This document shows positions 39,801 to 52,400 of a DNA stretch of 64,000 nt, one piece after another. The DNA is from Phoebastria nigripes (taxonomy: Eukaryota; Chordata; Aves; Procellariiformes; Diomedeidae). The notes beneath the pieces were generated by a model. That model did not search any database, was not told the DNA's origin, and saw only the letters and a list, made by a program, of their open reading frames with translations. The translations under genes were made by a program, and so were the position numbers. Every line of letters starts with the position of its first letter. Positions within the stretch are counted from its first letter, which is position 1. The stretch lies in the NCBI GenBank assembly GCA_035582835.1, contig JAYKAV010003143.1, positions 2,853,673-2,917,672 of the forward strand, read 5' to 3'.

Positions 39801-42800
39801 TTGGAACAAAGTCAGTGAAAGGCAGAGAGAAAACAATGTTCAATGTTTCTCCACAAGCTGCTAGATAAACTGGGAGAGGAAGAGGAAAAACGAAAAACTC
39901 TGTCAAAATTACTCCCTATTTTGTTCTTAGACAAATTATCAAGCATACAGGTAAAAATAATGAAAAGATATCCAAGAACTCATGATATAGGAAATTGTCA
40001 TTTTAACTACTGTGTACTTAGACTACATCGTACTAAATTATTCTGAACATATCTACTCCCTACAGCTTGCCCTGTATAGAAGGACACTGTACTCAGCACA
40101 ATAAAATTGCAAGCAGACAATAAAAACAACTGTAACAAGTAATATCTTACGACTGACTGACTTTATTGCTTCACACATCAGTTTTTGGACAAGAAAACAC
40201 ACATTGAAAGTTCCTCAGGCTTCTGATAAGTAGTGAGCCTTATTTTTAACTAGAACACAACTTCATGATTTTTAATCCACCATCCTCTTTCTACATTGAA
40301 ATTGTAAGATTCTAATACAGTGTAGACCACTGAAATACGTATAAACCAAATTGCACATTAAACAAAGTTTTGACTTTCTGAAATGTACCTCTTAGTTTTG
40401 TCTAGAATTAGCAGCATTATCTCCTATTCTGAAATGAACAGGAAACAGACATTTCTAGTTATATGGAGTTCAAATGGTATTTTTCCAACATTACTTAAAA
40501 AATTTATTCCCGAGTGAATGTTTTCAGTTAGCTTACTGAATATATGTCAAGACCTCACGGTTGCTCTCTGCAAACTGTTGTACTAAATCAAAGATTCAAA
40601 GGGTCTTGAAAAATGAATGCTAAAACATGATCTAGAACTGCACTCTCCCCAAAAAAGGTATGCATTTGTACAAAGTAAGTTAGAACAGTTTTAGGATGGT
40701 TTACACACACCAACAATAGCAAAATGGGTAGTTATCACTGAACACACATTTTTCTAGTAAAAATTTTATAATTCTTGTTCTCTCTCTCTATATATGCTAT
40801 ATTTTGTACATATTTTTTGTAGTATGTAGTCTTCTTCCAAATAAAAAAAAAGGTGATCTCACCATTTTCTTGTTGTTTGGTGGAACAGTCAATCCAGTTG
40901 TGTTGATTTGCTGCCCAAATCATTTCAAATTGATGAAACATGACTTTGAAGTTCCACATATAAGGAACAAATGAAAAAATATCAGGTGCACTATCACTGG
41001 ACCAGTCTTGGATCAAATCTAAACTCACATAAAGTAATAAAAGACAAGTTAGTAGCAATCAAGTGAGAGATTTCTTCTTTCAAGTTTTTGGCTTTTCATA
41101 AACTGTAAATCTTAACCGTTTGCTCCTTTACAGAAAAAGGAAAATGAGGAGAACAATACACAATATCCATTTCTCAGGCAGATAATTCCACAAATACTTG
41201 CTGTGAATCCATCTCCCATTTCTCACCTGCTTTTTAAGTTGGAAAGCCATAGGTTTAACGAAGTTTTCTAGTTCAGTTTTGTTCAGTAGCCAAGTTACAC
41301 ACTAACCTAAAAGCACTGGACTACCAACGGCTTTCCTTTGGTTTTCCACTCTGATACTCTGAATGCGTACATTAGTAATATTTTCTAGCGCAGCAAAACG
41401 TTGTAGAAGTTCATGTTTGCTCTGAATAGATTGGTAGACTATGCTGCGTACTGTAGCACTACACAGATAATGGCTCCGGCCTTACTAGGAGGATAACTTT
41501 ATTAGCATGGCACTATGCCTGCACTAATTAATCCTCCCTCCCAGGAGGGCTAATTAGCCCAGGCAGTGCCACATTGATGGGGCTATATTCTTTCCAATAC
41601 TGCAGCTGGAACGTTCAGCAACAGTTTGGTGATGCTGTATCACATTGTACTGCCTTGTGCGCATGTATTCTTCCTCACAGCCAAAATCCTACGGAGCAAA
41701 TTACTTTCTCTCATCATCTGTCAGCCACAGGGACATGACCTAAAGCCTAAGTAGTTGAAAATCAGTCAACCAGAGAGAGAGAGATATCAGAGAAATCAAC
41801 ATCCTAGGTGACAAATATTAAACAAATCAATAGCTCTAATAGAAATAAATTAATCTGAAATTTAAGATCACTTAACAAAACTGCAGATCAAATTTAGTTT
41901 AGAGGTTAGAAAGTTAAATTATTTGGTATCTCTACTCAAATGTAAGAATATCATGTACTTAGACACTTATAGGCAACAGAAAACATCAGGAACTTTGTCC
42001 TCAGAAACAATTTGTTGTCCTAAATATGTGAAATCAGAGTACCTGACCTTGTACACCTTTGCAAAATTTGAAAAGAAATTCTAAAGAAAGAGTATTTAAT
42101 TTGATATCTAACTTATTTAGTTAAGAAGTTACCTGTAAAGAAGCTTTTCTGAGCAAAGATAAAATGATAGGTTGCTTTATAAACCTCAAGTTCGCATTGC
42201 CATGTCTGTGGCATGTTCCATATCCGGGGATAGCTGGCATTAATATGAAACTGTGAACAAGATGTTAAAGCATCAGAATTACTTGAAAAGATGACAATGC
42301 TTGACCCAGTAGCTCAGCAGTTTTCACATATGTACTCTGCTGAATAATTAAAACTGTTTTCCTGCTGGGATGAACAGAAGGCCTCTCCAGTTCCTTAATA
42401 ATTTAATCTCTCTCTCTTTCTGTGTTTGAAGGTCAAGTGTTAGTGTATTCATTTATTTGGAAAGGTATACTACAAACTTCTGATACATCTGTTGCAGTAG
42501 ACGTACCAAGCAATTTATAAACCAAAGTTTTCATTAAAAGCATCACTTTTCACAATACACTAAAGATAAAATCCCTCAGAATGTAATATTTTTCACGCAT
42601 TGATATGATGCTCAAATTTAAACATTAAAAACATCACTCTAATAAGGACATTTAAAAACCAGTGAGAAAAGTAATCTACAGAATTACAGTATTGCAAAAG
42701 TGAAATACTAGGCAAACAAAAGAATAATGCAGTATTAAATCTGTCTCAAGTAGTTTAAGCACTCTAAAGTACTTTTAGGTAGTTATGCACACACATTCTG

Positions 42801-45800
42801 TAGCACAGCTAGCGAGCGTAACCATTTATTACGGTAAAGCCTACATGAACACCTGGCTACACAGTAAACAAGGCAAGATTTGTAAATGGTACTCCAATCC
42901 CTCCACTGCTTTCAAAATACATATAACTTGGTATATAAATTATGTAAGTCACTGAAAGTTACACACATACATAGTTATGTGCATATATGTAAGTTCCTTA
43001 CATAACAAGGTCTCACAAAAATACATTCAAAAGGCATATTTCTGTATTGTTTAAGAATCTAAAGAACTGCTCCACAGACAAATAAATATGTTCTGTATTA
43101 AAAGTCCTCTAGAGATGGAAGCTTTGTGCTTATTAATGCAAACTTACAGCCAGCATTTCAGCTTCTAAGAGAGTCCGGTACTGCATACTGCTGGTGGCAT
43201 CAACATGTAGAAGCTGCCCTTTAATTGTAGGTGAATAGCCTGGCAAACAAAAGATATAAAATATAATCAGACATAAGAGTTACACAAATATTTAAATAAT
43301 TTTCACCAGTGATTTCAGCAGTCCACTAACAATCAAGAAAAATCATGATGGAAGTTAGTACTACAATAATTCTGTCCTCTACTGTTTGTCAGTGAAAAGC
43401 TTAACATGTTCTGCCTTATGTAGGAGAGATGACAGAAGTCTTCTTGCTGGGTCTGGAAATATTCAGGTTCTAGAGATCTTTGTTTAAGTTGCAGAATAAA
43501 ACTCAAATATACCAGAAAGAATCAAGAGAACAAACAATTTAGCAAAACCAGCCAACAAGAGGAGTAAATGCAAGGAACATACCCATAACTTTACATTTAT
43601 CTCCACTTCACCTTGGGTTTTCAGGTTTGTTTTGTTTAAATAAACTACTATTAGATCAGTTTTCATAACACATTTCTCAGCACGATTCAACTACTACACT
43701 AATCCTACTGAAGAAGTCTTCCTGCTTTGAGTTGACAATGTATCTGTAATCTGCTTCAATATACACACAGTTAAATGATCCACTGTCTAGTAGTTAAGGA
43801 ATTTATGTCTCCCATGCTTTAATACCTTGCAATGAAATGTACAAGGAAATACTTTTTTTTTCCTTTACATAAGAACATAAATCTCATAGTCACAAAGGAA
43901 AAACACTACAAGACATTCACACACATAGGAATTAAGATAACTATTCAGGAAAAAGATTAGGAAAACAAATTAGGCTTAGTCTTAACTCACCATTTTCACC
44001 TACTGTCATGGGAATATTTATTTCCAAATATGATCCTGCACCAACATTTACATGTACAGCATTAGTTTCCTGTATTGCAAGAAAGGAAAAAAGTCCAAAT
44101 ATTGTTTCTAGGCTCACGGCATCAACCAGTGTACTTTAGGCCTCTGGCTATCATTATCCACACCTGGATTAAGGCACCCGATGACTGAAGTTTTTCTTGC
44201 CTTCAGAAAAATTACGAGTGAACTATCTGTGTGCACTGATACCAAATAACACCATCTTTAGGCTTAACAAATGCTGACTTAGGTCCACTAATAGAAATAG
44301 TGTAAGATATTCTGAACCAAGGCCTGAGAGGGCAGATGAATATATATTTCTAACACTACACTTTCTAACTCTTTCCGTCACAAAAAAAGAAGAAAACAGG
44401 CGTACAATGAAGTCACGCTAATCCCATTTATAAGAGTAACAACAGGGGAGAGAAAAATCCAAACCCCTACACATACGCATCTTTTGTTCCCCCCACTATC
44501 ATCTCTCCAGTAATACTAGATATTCATCCAATATCAGAAGAAATTATCTTCTCATCATGGTGAGCTTCATCGTAATGGAAGATTGCACAGGAAATGTTCA
44601 GATCATGAATTCCCAAGACTGTAAGAGCTGGCATGGCTTAAGACATAGCTTTAAGGCTTAAAAGAAACTTAAAATAAGCCAACAAATATTAATGCCTCTG
44701 AGCCAATATGTCTCTTTGAAGGGTTTGCTCATAATTATGGAAGACTAAAACAAAAATCACCTAGCTTTTAAAACCATAGTTCTGTAATAAACACCTGAGA
44801 CAAGTAAAAATATGCACAACCAAAAAGCACAGCGTAATCACAGTAGACAAATTATTTTCTAGGTAAGTTTTCATTATTTACCCTATTTTTGGTAAAAAGC
44901 AAATCAATGGTAGCATCTGCAATAATATTCATCCGCAGTTCAAAAGCGAGAATCTGTCTTGGTTTCCCAGGCTGAGCAATTTCTGAGACTTTCATAACTT
45001 GGTAGTCTGGTGGGAAGAAAAACTTCCACAAGCAATCCCTAGGGGTGCAGGAGAAAAAAAGAGTTGTTTTTATTCACAGAAGAAAAATATAAAAATATAT
45101 TCATACATATTTATGCATCTATTTGGTTCACTTAATTATTTTCCAGTTAGCTGAGTCTTTAGACAACCACTGTATGTGATAAGAAAGAATGTTTGTTTAA
45201 AGTCTTCATCATGGGAGCCTTCCAACTCATTACTGAAATCTCCAAAAGTTTCAATGACAAGAAGTGATTTTGGATAAAAGCCATAAATGGACAGACCATA
45301 AATGACTTAGAACAAAAATATTTTAATTCAGATGGCAAACAAGCTATGTTTTTCTTCTTATTCTTAATCTTTGGTTTACAAAATCTGCTACAAAAACATA
45401 GTAGGAAGTAATCTATGCTTCGGTTTGTGCATAAATAATTGATGTAATGCCCAGAAATAAACAATATACAAAACTTTAGGACCTCAGAATGGGAGTAAAA
45501 TGAAGCCGACATTTCTGCAGACTTATATCTGAACATGCAACTACATGAAAGGAAAGCCACAGAGATGAAGCACAGACAGCAGGGGGTGGAAGTAAGTCTT
45601 TAAGGGGGGTAGCAGTTTCCTGCACCCAGCACCTGACCACAATAGCAGCTTAAAAGCTAAAAAAAAAAANCAAACAAAAACAAACAAACAAAAAACCCCA
45701 AAAAAACCAAACCAAAACAAAAAAAACAAAACCCCCACAAACACCACACAACACACACTGTCAAAATCCTGGGGAAACCCAAGATTTTATTGCACTATGT

Positions 45801-48199
45801 TTTAAAGATCGGTATTTGTAGGAGCCCTTATATGAACTGAGAGTACAAAGTCCACAGAACTCCTACAGATCTGTGCTTCTAAAACGTTCAGGCACTTTCC
45901 AAAATTCTATCTTCTATCCANGGCACAATGCGAAAGTCTTCCCAGGTATGTATCTCTGAACTCTACGCACTCTGCATAGGCACCAAACTGCCTTCTGCCT
46001 AGCCAGTTAAAATTATAAAAAGCATACCATTATAGAGCGAGCTTTCTTGGTAGTATTAAAAATATCATTAATGATTCACTGACTTCATGTCCCTAGCAAA
46101 GCATTGTTCTGGAAGTTGGCATTTTCTCTGAAATTCTCTAAGATACTGTCATATCTAATGACTACTCTTTGGTCTGCCATCCTCACGCTCCTAAGAGACA
46201 GTTAATCATAATAGTTTCACAGGAGAATTAATGGAGGCCAAGAGAAGTATCAATCTGTAATTAATAGGGGAAAAGAGGGAAAGCACTGATTATGTCACTT
46301 TTACTTAATAGTCCCTTACTCTCTAAACAATCCTATTGTCTCCACCAGAAATACCCATGTGCAAAACATCAAGGGCTAAGTGAAGAACAGTAGTAGAGCT
46401 CTGGTCTAATATTTTGTCACTAAAATATCTAGATAATAAATACTTTGGAGACTACATCAACCGGTTGATTTTCCTAAGCAGGGGTAAATGATTCCCCCCT
46501 CATTATTTTCATAGCCAGATTTGTACTTCCATAAAATTTTCTCACCGATATGCAGTGTATTCCCATCCATGAGCTAATAGGAACTTGACAAGTCTAAAGG
46601 TAACCAATTAAAAGGTTAAACCCTTGGGTATGCAACACTTGATAAATAGTAAAACTACTTTGTTCACAAACAATAGGAACGTAATTTATTAATTTAATAA
46701 TAAAAATTCACTGAGTGATCCTAACTTTGGAAGGCCAACAAGATAAACCATTGTGGCAGGACTCTTCTTTTAGACTGCCTAGTCTACCCCATACAAATTA
46801 GAAGTCTGAGCAATCACACGCTGGAAACTCTAGAATGTTTTCTCAATAATAATAGATATTAAAGATTAAAACCGAAGATGTAAATCATGGTAATACCTCT
46901 GCCTATCAGCCCAAGGTCCATAGTTGAAGTCTGTTCCTTTTCCACAAACAATGTCCAAACCCCAGCATGGTGGCAGATCCTGTAATTTGCTGTCTTCATT
47001 GTTTGCTTCTCCGTCATTACTTTCCTCTGTCTCCTCTGGTACAAGACCTATATTACATAATATAATAAACAGATTATTGAAGGAAGCTGCTTCAAATTAG
47101 CATGAAAAATGTTTGCTAAGTACAAGACAATTAAACTGCACTGATGTCAGTTTTATGTGAGACCACTACAGTACGTAAATATCAGGCCACAATTCATTGC
47201 AGACTCCCAGGGGAAGGGCAAGAATATGACCAAAAATTCTCAGGATTTTCTGAAGCGCTGCTCACTGATGTCAGTGAAATGCTGACATACACAGCAGTTT
47301 TATCTCTTAAGTATGCTTTTTACCAATACAGGCTTTCAGGCATCCACATTCAGCTCCGAATCCTACTTACAAACCAAGTTTTGAAACAAATAAGATTAAG
47401 TTAAAATCATTTCTACAGACAATAAAAGCAAACAAAAAGAAAGACTTACTACAGTAGACCCAGAGTTACTAGCAAAAATTCAAGCAGTCATTCAGCAACA
47501 ATCCGGAATTGCCACCTATCCTACACCAGTATACATCATTACTGAACGTGTTACCTTTGTTCAAGATTCAGGCAATACTTTAAGCTTTTGCAAACCAAAA
47601 AAACTCCAGCAAAATAAAGTGGTAATATAATACACCAGATTTAAAGTGAAAAAGACAGACACTGCAATATTCAGAAATCGATGCATCAAATGAACTTCCC
47701 AAAAACCCCAGTAGGTATTGACTATAAATTGTCCCCACTCCTGAAGTACTCTTGGAAACCTACATCATTTAAGTTTACAGCTTAAAACGTAACTTGTTTC
47801 AAGAATAAATATCAAGATTAATTGCTTCCACGTTGCACGTATACTTGCAGAAGGCACTGCCGACAGAGTACCTACATCTATATAAAACTACTCACGGATA
47901 AAAACGTTAGTTCTACATGTACAGTTATTTCATCTATGGAATTCCCCAGGCCTCTTACATGAAACGGTCTAGAAGCTGACAACAACCATTAAAAAGAACG
48001 CAGCTCAAAATTTCACACCCTTCTAAATATGAAACACGTGAACTCTCTCCCATTTGTTTCAGTGGAAATTTTTTTCATTTGCAGAAAAAATAACTTATGA
48101 ACTTATAAGCATTCATAAGCATATGCTTTTATTGGCTCCAAAACATTACACTAACTCTTCCAGCATGGAGAATTTTTAGCATGCAAAAGAAAAAAAAAG

Positions 48200-48238
<39 letters not shown>

Positions 48239-49328
48239 AGAAATTGTCTAGCAAGTCCAGACAATTAAATAAGCAAATAGCCTTCAAATCCCTTAAAATT
48301 TTATCTTTGTATTTAACAGAAGGTACCTGGTTCATCCATATAGTAATAGATATCAACATCATTGGACTGCATTACAACAAAACCTTCACCCATCAGCCTT
48401 GGTGGTCTGCAATGGAAAAAAGTGCAAAGATAAAGATTAAAAAGCAATGCACTGAGATAAATCTTTATGAATTCAAGTAATTTTAAATGTAACACATTAA
48501 GCATAATGGAAGAGATTACATAGGTCAGGCTCACTTGTAGCTTGTAAGTAGGACATATTTAACCATGGAATCATCAATAAAACTGCTATCTGTATCAAGC
48601 AAGCCAACAGTGGAGATACAGTGTATGTGTTACCTGACCAGGAAGATTTTGTGGGCAAGAGTCAAGTTTGATGTGATCCCAAGACACCAGCTCCATGCGT
48701 CTATACCGCTCTTGCCAGCAGCCTGCCTGCAAGAGTCACAGGCTACCTGATCTACCAGGCATCGGTCTTGTCACATTACCAGAAGGGTGGATGGAATAGA
48801 CAGAAGTGCCCAGGCCATGCCCCAGTCTGTCCAAATGAAGCTGTTTGTAAGCTAAATTTGAAGTGCAGGTTATAACTTCAGTTCCTCTCTTTCCCTCGCC
48901 ATCACGCTGTCATTCCTGGTCTATCTGCTATCTCAGACTAAATGAGCTTCTGAAAATAAACACTGTGAATATTCAAGTCTATCTGGTCTCAAGTCTCCTA
49001 ACAGAGAGGCAGCTGTCATATTTCTAGGCTATGTCTACCCTGATTTGCAAAAAATACTTGATCATTATGTTACTAGTATTATTATTACATAAAGTAACTT
49101 AAAAGTTTAGTTAACTCAAGCATGAAGATGCCAGGTTCCTCTCCACAAAGACGCTTCTCAGGTATTATAAACCACAACCAACTACCAAAGTTTTACTTTC
49201 AATGTTTCCTTCCATCGAGAGTTCCTTTCTCCTTGTCCTATATCGTTCTTTCACCTGCTAATTGTTTTCTTACTAAAATAGCACTCTAAACCAAAGGGAC
49301 AAGACATCTTCAGTAATTAGACCATTAG

Positions 49329-49405
<77 letters not shown>

Positions 49406-52400
49406 TGTTCTTCCTTAATAACATTTCCCTCAATATAAAAGGATCTAAGTGATAAACGTAATACACGAAACACTTCTCCTAACACTATTATATTGGTATA
49501 TTGCAATCCCTTTCTTGCAGTGCTACCACCTGTTAATTTACATAATATTACATTTTATAGTACTAATAATACTATAATGTGAAAGTTCTATTTTTACCGC
49601 AAAAGACATTTTTGCCACTTTTATAAGTTGTCACTTCTTAACAAAAAAAAAAAAAGAAAATTCCAATGACAGAAATACACGGTCTAAGAGTGTGCCCTGT
49701 TAGAAGCGCATTGCCCATTTTACCACAGCTCATTTCAAATGCAGGAAAGCTTGGAAAATATGGAAGACAGCAGATGCAGAGCCCATGTACTGCCAGAAGT
49801 TCTTCAAAAGCAACAGAGCAGGAACCTTACTTTGAGAGTTAACGACAGCAGTGAAAGATTAAATACTTTCTATTCACTCCCAATTTTCCAATTATTTCTT
49901 TTTTTCTGTCCAAAACTGAATTGGCCTCCCCAATGAGAATCAAATAGAGCAAGATGTGAAAAAAATTGTTTAGTGGTTCGAGAATAGAAGTGGGAAGGAA
50001 AGCATTTAGAGATATAGAAATAGTACTTCATGGGAAGAGCTCAGTTTATTCTGCCCACACTCCTCAATAGGCAGACACAGGTCAGCAAGACTGGAAAGCA
50101 CACCGGGGCACAGCACCATGAGTTAGTAACGTCAGCCTCTCAAGCCGAGCATACCACCAACGGGAGCCCAGAGGAAGCCACTCTGCTTTGTAATGCAAGA
50201 GAGGGGAAGTTCACAACACAACCAGCTGCAAAACTTAGGAACCTGACAGTAACTTCTTCGGCCGACATAATCATTTGCCATTGTCCAACTATACCCTCAG
50301 CGGGGCACATTGTCAAGCAAAGGCTGCATCTCATGTCAACAGCTCAGCATTTCCCCATGAAGGGCAGCCAGCCACAGTGCAAGGTGGCCTGTCCATGATG
50401 GCAAACTGGTATATGTTTTGTTCTGTGAAATACAGAATACTATATCCCTTTCACATGAAGTGCGTTCCCCTCTCTGACAGCACGGAGTGCATAGGTCTCG
50501 AAACACTATGTACAGATTTACCTAAGCCTATAGAAATACACTGGAGAAGCTACATTACTGTTTTAATAAAAATTACTGTAAAGTATGAATGCATAGGGCA
50601 GATTTAACAACTGTTTACTTCTGCCCTCCTAATAGCTTTTACTTATACCAACTTAGAATAATAATTTTGTTTTAATCTAAAACAATCTATCTTAAATAGA
50701 ATTACAAAGAGTTTTTGAGCTAAGTCTTCTTCAAGATGGACAATTTGACTTAACTCCACAGCCTAACAGAAACTGTCATTTAGCTGTAGGAAAAAGAGAA
50801 ATATCTACAGGAAAGCTTTAGGAGCTGACAGAATGGGCAAATCCTCCTGTCAAACACCCACTGNCGTGTCATCCTCATNACCTTTGCCATACTCCACTTT
50901 CTGGAGGAAAGCTATGAGGTCTTACACTAAATGGAAGTGGAGGGGGAGAAAAAAAAAACACCAAAACCCCACATGGTAGCTAAATGTCTTCCTCAGTCCT
51001 TTTCCTCCAATTCTTTTAGCGTACATCTTTACCATGTCTGCATATTCCATTAAACACTTCTCTTTCATGCCCTTGTTCTGATATCTCTAAACTCACTACA
51101 CTTGTATAAAACTTTTTGCCTGTTCAGTATGGCTTTTTTCCACAAAGAGGAAAGTTCTCTTCTGTATTGTCATGTCTTGTCACTAGTTATTTGATTCCCT
51201 TTTTAAGAAGAATATGAAAACATATAGTTGATGACTGAAGCAGCTTGTAGTTTTACATTATCAAAGCATCACAGGCCATAGCAAACACAAAACAGCAGCC
51301 AAGAAAAGCAGTATCTTCCTTATGCCAGTCCTAGGATGGTCATAGGTTAGGTGATAACCAACAGGTGGTGAACCCAGTAGCAGAACCAATTTAGATTTAA
51401 AACCAACATAAATTTTTCTTAATAGGGATGAATTCCATGATCAGTGTTCGCTGCACAGCCATGCAAAAAAGACAACAGTACTGCTTCTTTTAGCTGTATT
51501 CTCAGCTTAAAGGGCACATGAAACTACCTCCACAGAAAACAGGAGAGGAAGGTACCTAATGAGGCAACCTAACCCACCCTCAGCAAGAATAGTTACACCT
51601 TGCCGGACTTAGCTGATGGAGGTGGTAGAACCCTAGAAACCCCACCACAGGCCATTTGCAAAAACAAATTAGATAATGGCAATGAATGACAATGAGATTA
51701 TCATCATCATTAAAAAGTACTTCCTAATATCTATCCTAAACTTCCACTTTGAGCCTGCTGACTTACCGCTCTCCAAACTTGTTCTGCTTTGATCTGCTTT
51801 TCCTAGCACAATTTTTTTTTCCCTTGGGTTTTGGAGGATTTATTTGCAAAAAGTGATGGAGGCATCAAGATGTCCGTTTGTAATATAATATGACAGTTTT
51901 AAAGGTGGGGTTTTGATGTTTGTATTGATTAGTCAGTCTGTTACAAATTTCAAGTCACTTAGCTGTTTTTTTATACGTGCATTGCCTGCAGGAATTTCTG
52001 AGAGTTAAGACATCCAGCTTCATTTTTAAGCCAAAGAAGCATAAGAGGGCAGGCTCTAAAGATTCAAACATTCCCTGTTTCCAGTGAACTGGGTCATGTG
52101 TTGAATCTACCCAGTAAATTAGGGCACGTTTTCTGCACACATACCATCCTTCAGCCATCAGGAGCTGCAGGGATGGTAACAGCATAAAAAGAAAATACTT
52201 TGCGGAAGCAGGAGAAAAAGCTAATAGTTTGAGTATCTTAATCCTATTTTGTTTTAATCTTGTTTGTTTTCAATATTAGTTGGAGAAATTTCCTTTGTCG
52301 TCATGTTGGAAGAGTAAGATTCTGTACACGTCCACAGAACGTTCTTTGCAAACATACAAAGTCATATTATATACAGCAGTATTTGCCTGATACAAAGCCA

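Larger units (their letters stand above)
38723..40862 (-). other. Introns between e14 and e12
   Basis: Introns 38723-39771 and 39870-40862. The first carries the GT/AT microsatellite (39528-39566). Nothing else is seen. Confidence 0.8.
41019..42132 (-). other. Intron e11-e12
   Basis: Segment 41300-41700 is more complex and less AT-rich than its surroundings. It contains the candidate cassette exon and the hairpin. The rest is unremarkable. Confidence 0.8.
42251..48326 (-). other. Introns between e11 and e6
   Basis: Introns 42251-43147, 43240-43990, 44070-44881, 45039-46896 and 47048-48326. They contain the 21-nt microexon candidate (44164), the A/C tract (45659) and the poly-A tract (48185). 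Otherwise nothing is supported. Confidence 0.75.

Noticed and set aside
52145..52164. 20-nt interval with an excellent acceptor (ccatccctgcag) and donor (GTATGT) in the e5-e6 intron
   Set aside because: In the host phase it reaches TGA at once and the length is not a multiple of three. It could only be a poison microexon, and strong isolated splice-site pairs of this kind are common.
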